A DNA stretch of 64,000 nucleotides from DATEOR01 sp963841425 (GCA_963841425.1 CAWJCL010000001.1:124001-188000), one strand, 5' to 3'. Positions 35,306 to 42,754 are shown, numbered from the stretch's first letter. Program-made: numbers and translations. The notes: generated by a model from the letters alone, not told the origin.

Positions 35306-35354
35306 CGACCTTGCGCTCCGGAGGCGCACGCTCTATCCCCTGAGCTACAGGCGC
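35282..35354 (-). tRNA. tRNA-Arg(CCG)
   Basis: A 73-nt cloverleaf on the reverse strand: acceptor GCGCCTG (35354-35348) pairs with CAGGCGC, discriminator A at 35282, D-arm TAGCTCAGGGG, anticodon stem GCGC/GCGC with a loop containing CCG, which reads the Arg codon CGG, and a T-arm with GGTTCGATTCC. CCA is not encoded. CGG is a frequent Arg codon in this GC-rich genome. Its 3' end is intact and duplicated 1.95 kb away. Confidence 0.96.
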
Positions 35355-35362
35355 GTGGGGCT

Positions 35363-35368
35363 TAGTGT
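35363..35368 (+). promoter_or_regulatory. Putative -10 (TAGTGT) for the epimerase gene
   Basis: TAGTGT lies 7 nt before GTG 35376, immediately beyond the 5' end of the divergent tRNA-Arg gene. No ribosome-binding site precedes the GTG. Confidence 0.4.
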
Positions 35369-35375
35369 ACCCGCC

Positions 35376-36401
35376 GTGAAGTTGACCCACCGGACGGTGA
35401 CGCTCGCGCTCCGCGAGCCGTTTTCCATCTCCCGCTCGACCGACGAGACCGTCGACTCGGTCTTCGTCCGGGTCGACCACGACGCGCTCGTTGGGTACGG
35501 CGAGGCCTCGCCGCAGGCGCATTATGGAGAGAGCCCCGAGTCGGCGTCGGCCTTCCTGGAGGAGGCGGGATCCCTGCTCGGCGACGATCCGTTCGCGCTC
35601 GACGTCGTCGAGGAGCAGCTCGCGTCTCTTCCCGGCGAGCACGCGGCGAAGGCTGCGGTGGACATGGCGCTCCACGACCTGTGCGGGAAGCTCGCGGGAG
35701 TCCCGGTGTGGCGCCTCCTCGGCCTGCGCCGCGAAGGCCCGCCGACCTCGTGGACGATCTGGCTCGGCGACCCCGACGACATGGCGCGGCGAGCCGAGCG
35801 CGCCTCGAGCCGCTTCCGGCGGCTGAAGCTCAAGCTCGGCGCGGGGGACGGGCTCGACGTCGAGCGCGTGCGTGCGGTGCGCGGTGTCACGGGGCTTCCG
35901 CTCCAGGTGGACGTGAACGAGGGCTGGGAGCTCGACGAGGCGCTCGAGAACGTCGCGGCGCTCTCGAGCCTCGGCGTCCAGTACGTCGAGCAGCCCTTGT
36001 CCGCCGGGCACACCGGGGGCGCCCAGCTGAAGGAGAGGTCACCACTTCCCATCTACCTCGACGAGGACGTGCACACGACCCGAGACATCCATGAGGCCGC
36101 GAAGCGGGCTCATGGAATCAACATCAAGCTCGCGAAGAGCGGCGGCATCCGCGAGGCGGTGCGGATGGCCTACGCCGCCAAGGCGCTCGACCTCGGCGTC
36201 ATGCTCGGGTGCATGGTGGAGTCCAGTCTCGGGATCTCCGCTGCGGCGCAGATCGCGAGCCTGTGCGACCACGTCGACCTCGACGGCAACCTCCTGCTCG
36301 GCGAGGATCCGTGGGCGGGGGTGGGCTTCGTGGACGGCGTCCAGGTTCCGTCCGACCAACCCGGCCTCGGAGTGCATGAAGCGCTATCTCGTACTGGCTG
36401 A
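35376..36401 (+). CDS. Enolase-superfamily epimerase/racemase, DgcA-like
   Basis: 341 residues of the MR/AEE group. The KxK motif is Lys151-x-Lys153 (FRRLKLKLGAG); metal ligands fit Asp179 (VDVNEGW), Glu205 (YVEQPL) and Asp229 (IYLDEDV); the second-face lysine is in NINIKLAKSGG (Lys251/254). Such enzymes epimerise Ala-Glu dipeptides or, when paired with a DUF1611 protein, racemise N-acetyl-D-glutamate (DgcA). Here a DUF1611 gene overlaps its 3' end by 26 nt, favouring the latter. GTG 35376 is chosen because an upstream GTG abuts the tRNA. Confidence 0.85.
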   Translation: MKLTHRTVTLALREPFSISRSTDETVDSVFVRVDHDALVGYGEASPQAHYGESPESASAFLEEAGSLLGDDPFALDVVEEQLASLPGEHAAKAAVDMALHDLCGKLAGVPVWRLLGLRREGPPTSWTIWLGDPDDMARRAERASSRFRRLKLKLGAGDGLDVERVRAVRGVTGLPLQVDVNEGWELDEALENVAALSSLGVQYVEQPLSAGHTGGAQLKERSPLPIYLDEDVHTTRDIHEAAKRAHGINIKLAKSGGIREAVRMAYAAKALDLGVMLGCMVESSLGISAAAQIASLCDHVDLDGNLLLGEDPWAGVGFVDGVQVPSDQPGLGVHEALSRTG

Positions 36402-37398
36402 GGGCTTCTCGGCCGATCCGCACTACGGGAAGACGGCCCGCGGGGTGATGCGCTACGGCGCCGATCCGGTGGTGGCGGTGGTCGACTCGGAGCGGCCCGG
36501 CGAGAGCCTCGACGGCGTGCCGGTCGTCGCGCGCGTCGCGGACGCGCTCGCCTACGAGCCGACGACGGCGCTCGTCGGCGTGGCGACAGCGGGCGGGCGG
36601 CTCCCGGACAAGTGGCGCGCCATCCTGGAGAGCGCGCTCGCCGCGGGGCTCGACCTCGAGTCGGGAATGCACCAGTTCCTCGGGGACGACCCGGAGCTCG
36701 CCGGGCTCGCCCGGGAGCACAAGGCCGAGATCCGCGACCTGCGCCGGCCGCCCGCGGGCCTGAGCGTCCCGACCGGCGAAAACCTGAAACACGGGGCGAC
36801 CGCGATCCTCACGGTGGGCTCCGACTGCGCGATCGGGAAGATGAGCGTCTCGCTCGAGCTCGACCGTGGCGCACGCGAGCGCGGCCTGAGGTCGGTCTTC
36901 GTGCCCACCGGCCAGACGGGGATCGCGATCGCGGGCTGGGGGATCGCCGTCGACGCCGTCGTGGCGGACTTCATCGCGGGGGCGGCCGAGCGGCTGGTCG
37001 TCGAGGGCGCCGGCCGCGGCGACCTCCTCTGGGTCGAAGGGCAGGGCTCGCTCGTGCATCCCGACTACTCCGGGGTGACGCTCGGCCTCTTTCACGGGAG
37101 CGCGCCGCACTTCCTCGTCCTCTGCCACCAGGTCGGCGACGAGCACATCCAGGATCTCCCGGCGCATCGCATCCCGTCGCTCCCCGCGCTGGTCGAGCTC
37201 CACGAGCGAATCGCGCTTCCCGCCAGGCCCGCGCAAGTCGTCGCACTCGCCCTGAACACACGGCGGCTCGACGAAGAGGAGGCGCGGGCCGCGATCGAGG
37301 CGGCCGAGGAAGAGACCGGATTGCCCGCAGACGATCCTGTCCGTTTTGGACCTGGACGTTTATTGGATGCAATCCTGCCTCGTGTCAGTCGGGTATAA
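36376..37398 (+). CDS. DUF1611 protein, DgcN-like D-glutamate N-acetyltransferase candidate
   Basis: 340 residues. The N-terminal DUF1611 Rossmann-like part (residues 1-125) is followed by a P-loop domain with GSDCAIGKMS (148-157) and VPTGQTGIAIAGWGI, VVEGAGRGDLLWVEGQGSLVHPDYSG and LFHGSAPHFLVLCHQ. DgcN of D-glutamate catabolism, an N-acetyltransferase acting before DgcA, belongs to this family. Overlap with the epimerase supports a shared pathway. The product N-acetyl-L-glutamate would still need a deacetylase, not obvious here. Function is inferred from family and pairing. Confidence 0.82.
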   Translation: MKRYLVLAEGFSADPHYGKTARGVMRYGADPVVAVVDSERPGESLDGVPVVARVADALAYEPTTALVGVATAGGRLPDKWRAILESALAAGLDLESGMHQFLGDDPELAGLAREHKAEIRDLRRPPAGLSVPTGENLKHGATAILTVGSDCAIGKMSVSLELDRGARERGLRSVFVPTGQTGIAIAGWGIAVDAVVADFIAGAAERLVVEGAGRGDLLWVEGQGSLVHPDYSGVTLGLFHGSAPHFLVLCHQVGDEHIQDLPAHRIPSLPALVELHERIALPARPAQVVALALNTRRLDEEEARAAIEAAEEETGLPADDPVRFGPGRLLDAILPRVSRV

Positions 37399-37405
37399 GA
37401 CAGAC

Positions 37406-38554
37406 GTGACCGACGCGCGTATCGCCCGCCTCGCCGACCTCATCGTCGACTATTCGCTGGAGCTCCAACCGGGCCAGGTCTTCCGGATCGACGCGCTCGA
37501 TGCCGCCTCTCCGCTCGTGCTCGCGTTCCACCGCTCAGCCATCCGTGCCGGCGCGTTCCCGTATTCCAGCGTGGGCCTCGAGGGCACCCTCGAGCTCCTC
37601 CTCGAGCACGGGACCAGCGAGCAGATCTCCTACATCGCGCCCCAGCAATGGGAGGAGATCGAAGAGCTCGACGCAATCGCGACCATCTGGTCGGAGTCGA
37701 ACACCCGCGCGCTCTCGCGGGTGGATCCGACCCGCCATGCGAACTACCTCGCGGCACAGCGGCGCCTCCACAACCGCCGCTGGGAGCGCATCGCCGCCGG
37801 GGAGATGCGCTGGTGCGGGACGCTTTTCCCCACGAACGCCCACGCGCAGGACGCGGGGATGTCGCTTGCGAGCTACGAGGACTTCGTCTACTCCGCGTGC
37901 CACGTGGACACCGGTGAGGCGGCCGAGCACTGGCGGCTCGTTGCAGCCTCGCTCGGCGCTCGCGCCGAGTCGCTCGGCTCTGTGAAGGAGCTCCGCATCG
38001 TGGGCCCGGACACGGATCTCCGCGTCGGGGTCGAGGGCCGCAGCTGGATCGCCGCGGACGGGAGGTACAACATGCCCGACGGCGAGGTCTTTACGAGCCC
38101 GGTGGAGAACGCGACCGAGGGCGAGATCCGCTACACGTTTCCCGCGATCTACCACGGGCGCGAGGTCGAGGACATCCGCCTGCGCTTCGAAGGTGGTCGC
38201 GTCGTCCACGCCGAGGCCGCCCGGGGCGACGACTACCTGAAGACCCTCCTCGCGATGGACGAGGGCGCGCGGATCCTGGGCGAGGTCGCCTTCGGGCTCA
38301 ACTACGAGATCGACCGCTTCACGCGCAACATCCTCTTCGACGAGAAGATCGGCGGCACGATGCACCTCGCTCTTGGGTCCGCGTTCTCCCAGGCCGGCGG
38401 CAGCAACATCTCGGGGCTGCACTGGGACATGATCTGCGACCTCCGCGAGGACGGCGAAGTGTATGCGGACGGCGAGCTGATCTGGCAGGCGGGGCGGTTC
38501 CTCCACGAGCCGGTGCCGGGGCCCGCCGCCGTCGAGGCTGCCGAGCGTGCCTGA
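37406..38554 (+). CDS. M29-family aminopeptidase (copy 1)
   Basis: 382 residues from GTG 37406, 7 nt after the DUF1611 stop. M29 blocks are visible: IATIWSESNTRALSRVDP, the FPTNAHAQDAGMSLASYEDFVYSACH stretch, RYNMPDGEVFTSPVENATEG, and NILFDEKIGGTMHLALGSAF with the metal-binding HWDMICD near residue 340. M29 enzymes remove N-terminal residues from peptides using two metals in the cytosol. The next gene is a diverged tandem copy. Confidence 0.9.
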   Translation: MTDARIARLADLIVDYSLELQPGQVFRIDALDAASPLVLAFHRSAIRAGAFPYSSVGLEGTLELLLEHGTSEQISYIAPQQWEEIEELDAIATIWSESNTRALSRVDPTRHANYLAAQRRLHNRRWERIAAGEMRWCGTLFPTNAHAQDAGMSLASYEDFVYSACHVDTGEAAEHWRLVAASLGARAESLGSVKELRIVGPDTDLRVGVEGRSWIAADGRYNMPDGEVFTSPVENATEGEIRYTFPAIYHGREVEDIRLRFEGGRVVHAEAARGDDYLKTLLAMDEGARILGEVAFGLNYEIDRFTRNILFDEKIGGTMHLALGSAFSQAGGSNISGLHWDMICDLREDGEVYADGELIWQAGRFLHEPVPGPAAVEAAERA

Positions 38555-39659
38555 TCCCCGCCACGAGCGCTTCGCGGAGGTCCTCGTCGACTACTCGACG
38601 AGGGTGGGGGAGGGCGACCTCGTCCTCATCGAATCCACACCGCTGGCCAGGCCGCTCGTCACCGCGCTCTACCGGAGGGTCGTCCAGGCGGGCGGCCGTC
38701 CCGAGGTGCGGATGGGCGTCGACGGCGCCACAGAGGCCCTCCTCGCCGGCGGAAACGACGAACAGCTCGGCTGGATCAGCCCACGGCTTCGCGGCGATGC
38801 CAAGGAGGCGAACGTCCGCATCGCCATCGAGGCCGAGTCGAACACGCGCGCCCTGACCGGGATCGATCCCGCGCGTCAGGCGATCTTCGCGCGCTCGAGG
38901 GCCCATCTCCGCGACATGACGATGGAGCGCGCGGCCGCCGGGGAGCTCAGGCGCGTCGTGACCGCGTTTCCGACCAACGCGTCGGCGCAGGACGCCGAGA
39001 TGTCGCTCGCCGACTACGAAGATTTCGTCTACCGCGCCGGCTTCCTCGACGAGGAGGACCCGGTCGCGTCCTGGCAGGCGCTTGGCGAGGAGCTCGGGCG
39101 TCTCGCCGAGTGGCTCGGGACGAAGAGGGAGCTGCGCGTCGTCACCGAGGGGAGCGACCTGACTCTCGGCGTCGAGGGGCGCACGTGGATCCCGTGCGAC
39201 GGCAAGGAGAACTTCCCCGACGGAGAGGTCTTCACCGGCCCGGTCGAGACGAGCGTCGAGGGCCACGTCCGCTTCAGCTTCCCCGCGCCCCACGCGGGTC
39301 GGCTCGTCCGCGACATCGAGCTTCGCTTCGAGGCCGGCGAGGTCGTGGAGGCGCATGCGAGCGAGGGCGAGGGCTTCCTGCGGGAGATGCTGGCGATGGA
39401 CGAGGGCGCCCGGCGGCTCGGGGAGTTCGCCTTCGGGATGAACGACTCCGTGCAGGAGTTCACCGGCCACACGCTCTTCGACGAGAAGCTCGGCGGCACC
39501 GTGCACATGGCGCTCGGAAAGGCCTATCCCGAGAGCGGCGGCAAGAACGAGTCCGCCCTTCACTGGGACCTCGTGTGCGACCTCCGCGGCGAGAGCGAAG
39601 TCCGCGCGGATGGCGAGCTCGTGTATCGAAACGGCGAGTTCCTGCCCGATCTCTTCTGA
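38547..39659 (+). CDS. M29-family aminopeptidase (copy 2)
   Basis: 370 residues from GTG 38547, inside the end of copy 1. The same blocks recur: ESNTRALTGIDPARQ, FPTNASAQDAEMSLADYEDFVYRAG, NFPDGEVFTGPVETSVEG, HTLFDEKLGGTVHMALGKAY and HWDLVCDLRG. The metal-binding residues are kept in both, so both may be active, perhaps with different specificity. Co-expression with a DgcA/DgcN-like pair suggests processing of peptides that release glutamate, such as peptidoglycan-derived or poly-glutamyl peptides; this is inference. Confidence 0.9.
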   Translation: MPDPRHERFAEVLVDYSTRVGEGDLVLIESTPLARPLVTALYRRVVQAGGRPEVRMGVDGATEALLAGGNDEQLGWISPRLRGDAKEANVRIAIEAESNTRALTGIDPARQAIFARSRAHLRDMTMERAAAGELRRVVTAFPTNASAQDAEMSLADYEDFVYRAGFLDEEDPVASWQALGEELGRLAEWLGTKRELRVVTEGSDLTLGVEGRTWIPCDGKENFPDGEVFTGPVETSVEGHVRFSFPAPHAGRLVRDIELRFEAGEVVEAHASEGEGFLREMLAMDEGARRLGEFAFGMNDSVQEFTGHTLFDEKLGGTVHMALGKAYPESGGKNESALHWDLVCDLRGESEVRADGELVYRNGEFLPDLF

Positions 39660-40129
39660 TCGCGCTCCTGGGAGACACGCATATCCCGCGCGGCGCGCGT
39701 TCTCTCCCTGCCGACTGCCTGCGACTCCTCGAAGCCGCGGACGCGATCGTCCACACCGGCGACTTCACGGCGGCCTCGGTCCTCGCCGACCTGGAGCGCT
39801 TCGGGCCGGTCGTCGCGGTGCACGGGAACATGGACGACGGCGAGCTCCGCGCCGCCCTCCCTGAGAAAACGACGGCCGAGCTCGAGGGGCTTCGGATCGG
39901 GCTCGTCCACGATGGCGGCCCGGCCCGAGGGCGGCACGAGCGCCTGCGCGAGCTCTTCCCCGGATGCGAGGTCGTTGCCTACGGCCACAGCCACGTGCCG
40001 GAGATCTCGCACGCGGCAGGCGTCTGGATACTGAACCCGGGGAGCCCTACGGAACGGCGCCGCGCTCCCGAGCACACGATGGTCGTGATCCGGGAGGGGG
40101 AGCCCGAGCTGGTCGCCGTCCGCGCATGA
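39656..40129 (+). CDS. YfcE-type metallophosphoesterase, apparent CTG start
   Basis: 157 residues: LIALLGDTHIPRGARS (DxH), VHTGDFTAAS (GD), VHGNMDDGELR (GNxD), and GHSHVPEISHAAGVWILNPGS (GHTH block). This is the compact calcineurin-like fold of YfcE/MJ0936 phosphodiesterases. The family starts a few residues before the DxH motif, and the only codon in place is CTG at 39656, overlapping the aminopeptidase stop as CTGA. The substrate in vivo is unknown. It ends the aminopeptidase unit. Confidence 0.85.
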   Translation: MIALLGDTHIPRGARSLPADCLRLLEAADAIVHTGDFTAASVLADLERFGPVVAVHGNMDDGELRAALPEKTTAELEGLRIGLVHDGGPARGRHERLRELFPGCEVVAYGHSHVPEISHAAGVWILNPGSPTERRRAPEHTMVVIREGEPELVAVRA

Positions 40130-40145
40130 CGTCCGATCGGTGGCA

Positions 40146-40151
40146 TACTAT
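40146..40151 (+). promoter_or_regulatory. -10 hexamer (TACTAT) of the LysM gene
   Basis: TACTAT lies 8 nt before ATG 40160, so transcription should start at or next to the start codon. No ribosome site is present. The LexA-like palindrome begins right after it, placing the operator over the transcription start. Confidence 0.6.
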
Positions 40152-40167
40152 GCGAACACATGTTCGC
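40152..40167. promoter_or_regulatory. SOS/LexA box
   Basis: GCGAACACATGTTCGC is a perfect 16-bp palindrome and matches the CGAAC-N4-GTTCG operator bound by LexA in actinobacteria and bacilli. It overlaps the transcription start and the ATG of the TM-LysM gene. No other site this good was noticed in the window. Confidence 0.85.
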
Positions 40168-40414
40168 TCCACGGATTTGGATAGTGATCGCGGTCCTGCT
40201 GATCGTGATCTCCGCGGCGCTCTCGAATGCGCGGGTCTCCAACGGTGCCGGCCACGAGACGCGACACCGTGTCCGCGCGGGCGAGACTCTCTGGTCGATC
40301 GCCGAGGCGAACTACGCCGGCGACCCGCGCCAGGCGATCTGGCGAATCGAGCAGCGGAACGGGCTGGCCGGGGCCGACATCGCGGCCGGCACGCTCCTCG
40401 TCCTCCCGCCGTGA
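40160..40414 (+). CDS. TM-LysM protein, probable SOS-induced division inhibitor (YneA-like)
   Basis: 84 residues: a membrane helix (IWIVIAVLLIVISAALS, residues 6-22) followed by one LysM domain (HRVRAGETLWSIAEANY to GTLLVLPP). This is the architecture of Bacillus YneA, and partly of Mycobacterium Rv2719c/ChiZ, both SOS-induced proteins encoded next to lexA that delay division after DNA damage. Here the gene stands apart from lexA but its start codon lies inside a perfect LexA box. An in-frame GTG at 40184 would drop half the helix, so ATG 40160 is kept. Function is inferred from architecture and control. Confidence 0.8.
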   Translation: MFAPRIWIVIAVLLIVISAALSNARVSNGAGHETRHRVRAGETLWSIAEANYAGDPRQAIWRIEQRNGLAGADIAAGTLLVLPP

Positions 40415-40418
40415 GCCG

Positions 40419-40665
40419 CTAGCCGGCGACGAGCGCTTCGGAGTCGGGAACGCCGAAGTCGTCGGGGCGTCTGGCCACCGCTGCGAAGAACGCATCCACG
40501 ACCCTGGGCGAGAACTGCGTGCCGCGATGCTCCCGCACCTCCTCCAAGGCTTCCTCGATGCGGAGAGCGCGCTGGTAGGGACGCTCGATCCTCATCGCAT
40601 CCCAGGCGTCCGCAAACCCGACGATCGTGGCGAGCAGCGGGATGTCCTCGCCGGCGAGCCGCACG
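40419..40665 (-). pseudogene. Remnant of an HD-GYP phosphodiesterase domain
   Basis: About 80 residues on the reverse strand match only the C-terminal third of an HD-GYP domain: LAGEDIPLLATIVGFADAWDAMRIERPYQRALRIEEALEEVREHRGTQFSPRVVDAFFAAV. The HD pair, the HH and the GYP motif are all missing, and the upstream sequence in the frame shows no homology and no suitable start codon. A decayed relic is the best reading. It abuts the LysM gene tail to tail. Confidence 0.7.
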
Positions 40666-40775
40666 AAGGTCCAGAGCAAGCCCACGGGCGCGGTCACTCT
40701 CTGGGTCAGGGAGAGGCGGGCCACTACGGGTGCAAAATCGGCTCGTGCGCGATCCGACTTGAGGGCGCAGCCGCC

Positions 40776-40781
40776 TAAACT
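40776..40781 (+). promoter_or_regulatory. Putative -10 (TAAACT) for rnz
   Basis: TAAACT lies 6 nt before the GTG at 40788; no ribosome-binding site is seen. Confidence 0.45.
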
Positions 40782-40787
40782 CCGGCT

Positions 40788-41891
40788 GTGGACCTCGACC
40801 TCGTCTTCCTCGGAACCTCGGGCTCCGTGCCCACCGCCAAGCGCGGGCTCGCCGGCACGCTGCTCCGCCGCGGCGGGGAGCGGATCCTCGTCGACTGTGG
40901 CGAGGGGACGCAGCGCCAGCTGCTGCGCTCCTCCGTGGGCCTCGTCGAGCTTCCCGAGATCTTCCTGACGCACTACCACGCCGATCACTACCTCGGCCTG
41001 CCGGGGATGCTGAAGACCTTCGCGCTCAGGGGCCGCGAGGTGCCGCTGACCGTCTACGGCCCGCCCGGGCTCACCGATCTCTTCGGGATCCTGCGGCGCG
41101 TGTTCGGGCGGCTGAGCTACGAGCTGACCCTCGTCGAGCTTCGGCCTGGCGACGGCGTCGCGCGGGAGGACTACCGGATCGAGGCGTTCGCGGTCGAGCA
41201 CGGCCTCTCGGCGAACGGGTACGTGCTCGTCGAGGAGGCACGCCCGGGCCGCTTCGACCTCGAGGCGGCGAAGCGGCTCGAGGTCCCGGAAGGGCCGCTC
41301 TTCGGCCGGCTTCAGGGCGGCGAGGCGGTCGAGCTTCCCGACGGCGCCACGGTGAATCCCGAGCAGGTGCTCGGACCGGCGCGGCCCGGAAGAAAGGTCG
41401 TCCTCGCGGGCGACACGCGGGCGGCAGGCTCCGTGCTCGAGGCTGCGACGGACGCGGACGTCCTCGTCCACGAAGCGACGTTCTCGGCCGAGGAGCGGGA
41501 GCGCGCCGAGGAGACGCTGCACGCCACCGCAACGAGCGCGGCCGAGCTGGCGCTCGCAGCCGGGGTGGGCCTGCTCGCGCTCACCCATCTGTCGAACCGC
41601 TATTTCGGGCCGGAGATCGTCCGCGAGGCGCGCGCCGTCTTCCCCGAGACCGTCGTTCCAAAGGACTTCGATATCATCGACGTCCGCTTCCCGGAGCGGG
41701 GTGGGCCCCGGCTCGTGAAGGGCGGGGCGTTGGGCCGGCACGAAGAGGGGGAGCCGCATGACAAAGATGGTTCAGGCGATCGTGGCGGGCGACCTCGCGG
41801 AGGCGGAGGAGATCCAGACGATCCTGCGCTCCGCCGGGATCCAGTCGGAGCTCGAGTCGGCCGTCGAGACGCATCCGACGGCGCTCGCTGA
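40788..41891 (+). CDS. rnz: Ribonuclease Z
   Basis: A metallo-beta-lactamase fold tRNA 3'-processing endonuclease. FLGTSGSVPTAKRG opens the protein; the metal motif THYHADHYLGLPG (His62, His64, Asp66, His67) and downstream LAGDTRAAG, VHEATFS, HATATSAAELA and LTHLSNRY are all intact. It trims the 3' trailer of tRNA precursors, relevant because neither tRNA in this window encodes CCA. The family is about 305 residues; this frame runs to 367, and the last 45 overlap the next gene out of frame with low-complexity sequence, so a 3' frameshift or natural overrun is likely. Confidence 0.92.
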   Translation: MDLDLVFLGTSGSVPTAKRGLAGTLLRRGGERILVDCGEGTQRQLLRSSVGLVELPEIFLTHYHADHYLGLPGMLKTFALRGREVPLTVYGPPGLTDLFGILRRVFGRLSYELTLVELRPGDGVAREDYRIEAFAVEHGLSANGYVLVEEARPGRFDLEAAKRLEVPEGPLFGRLQGGEAVELPDGATVNPEQVLGPARPGRKVVLAGDTRAAGSVLEAATDADVLVHEATFSAEERERAEETLHATATSAAELALAAGVGLLALTHLSNRYFGPEIVREARAVFPETVVPKDFDIIDVRFPERGGPRLVKGGALGRHEEGEPHDKDGSGDRGGRPRGGGGDPDDPALRRDPVGARVGRRDASDGAR

Positions 41892-41991
41892 CGCGCCTCA
41901 GAAGGTGCTCGTCCCGGAAGGCTCGCTCGAGGCGGCTCAGGACGCCATCGAGGCGATGACCGACCCGGATGAGCTCATCGGCGGACGCTAG
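41758..41991 (+). CDS. DUF2007 small protein
   Basis: 77 residues beginning MTKMVQAIVAGDLAEAEEIQTILRSAGI and ending LEAAQDAIEAMTDPDELIG: the compact ferredoxin-like DUF2007 (putative signal-transducing) fold. GGGGGAG upstream of ATG 41758 is a good ribosome site. Function unknown. It overlaps both the C-terminal overrun of rnz and, by 23 nt, the methyltransferase gene. Confidence 0.8.
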   Translation: MTKMVQAIVAGDLAEAEEIQTILRSAGIQSELESAVETHPTALADAPQKVLVPEGSLEAAQDAIEAMTDPDELIGGR

Positions 41992-42751
41992 AACGGCTGC
42001 GTCGCACTTCGGTGCGATCGCGGGCTCGTACGACCGGCTGCGGCCGGTCGACGCGAGGTGGTGGGAGCTCTTCGAGCTCCTCGTCGCCGCGGGAGACCTG
42101 GCCGGCCGCCGGACGCTCGACGTGGGCTGCGGGACCGGCGCGCTTGCGGTCGCGCTCGCGGAGCGCGGCGGCAAGGTCTGGGGGGTCGACTCCTCGCCGG
42201 AGATGCTGGCCGAGGCGCGGGCGAAGGAGACGCGGGCGCGATTCAAGGAGGGCGCAGGCGAGGCGCTGCCGTTCAAGGACGGGTGGTTCGAGCGCGTGGT
42301 CATGCGGCTCTCGCTGCACCACCTCGACCGCCCGCGCGCGCTCGCAGAGGCGGCGCGTGTGCTCGTGCCGGGCGGGCGGATCGTGATCGCCACTTTCGAC
42401 CCCGACCACTTCGAGGCGTACTGGCTGAACGAGCTCTTCCCCTCGGTTGCCGAGATCGACCGCGCGCGGTTTCCCGGTGGAACGACGCTGTCGGCCGAGC
42501 TCGAGGACGCCGGTTTCACGGGAGTGCGGATCGAGACTCTCACCCAGCCGGGAACGCTGGCTCGCGCCGAAGTGCTGGAACGGATTCGGGGCCGCTACAT
42601 CTCGACGCTCGATCTGATCGGCGAGGCCGAGTACGTGCGCGGGCTCGCCGCTGCCGAAGCGCAGGTTCCCGAACGGCTCGAGTACCGCCTCGAGTGGCTG
42701 CTCGCCACCGCAGAGCGGCCTTCGCTCGACGCCGTCCGCACGCCCGGGTAA
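41969..42751 (+). CDS. Class I SAM-dependent methyltransferase
   Basis: 260 residues. SAM-binding motif I is RTLDVGCGTGALAVALA near residue 48, followed by VWGVDSSPEMLAEAR (motif II), EALPFKDGWFERVVMRLSLHHLDRPRA (the Methyltransf_11 block) and LVPGGRIVIATFDP. The C-terminal third probably binds the substrate, which cannot be guessed (UbiE/arsenite methyltransferase-like folds look the same). The start within the DUF2007 gene suggests coupling. pyrR follows after 54 nt. Confidence 0.85.
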   Translation: MSSSADARTAASHFGAIAGSYDRLRPVDARWWELFELLVAAGDLAGRRTLDVGCGTGALAVALAERGGKVWGVDSSPEMLAEARAKETRARFKEGAGEALPFKDGWFERVVMRLSLHHLDRPRALAEAARVLVPGGRIVIATFDPDHFEAYWLNELFPSVAEIDRARFPGGTTLSAELEDAGFTGVRIETLTQPGTLARAEVLERIRGRYISTLDLIGEAEYVRGLAAAEAQVPERLEYRLEWLLATAERPSLDAVRTPG

Positions 42752-42754
42752 TCT
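42749..42754 (+). promoter_or_regulatory. Putative -10 (TAATCT) for the pyr operon
   Basis: TAATCT begins on the methyltransferase stop codon. Transcription from about 42761 would give a leader of roughly 45 nt that contains the complete PyrR-binding loop and the pyrR ribosome site. The -35 is not convincing. Confidence 0.45.

Noticed and set aside
35014..35343. A 109-residue frame running into the tRNA-Arg gene, containing MRLAGIEPATLRSGG
   Set aside because: This peptide is the typical false translation of an antisense tRNA gene; upstream it is a shadow of the 48-residue frame. I looked for integrase remnants here and saw none convincing.
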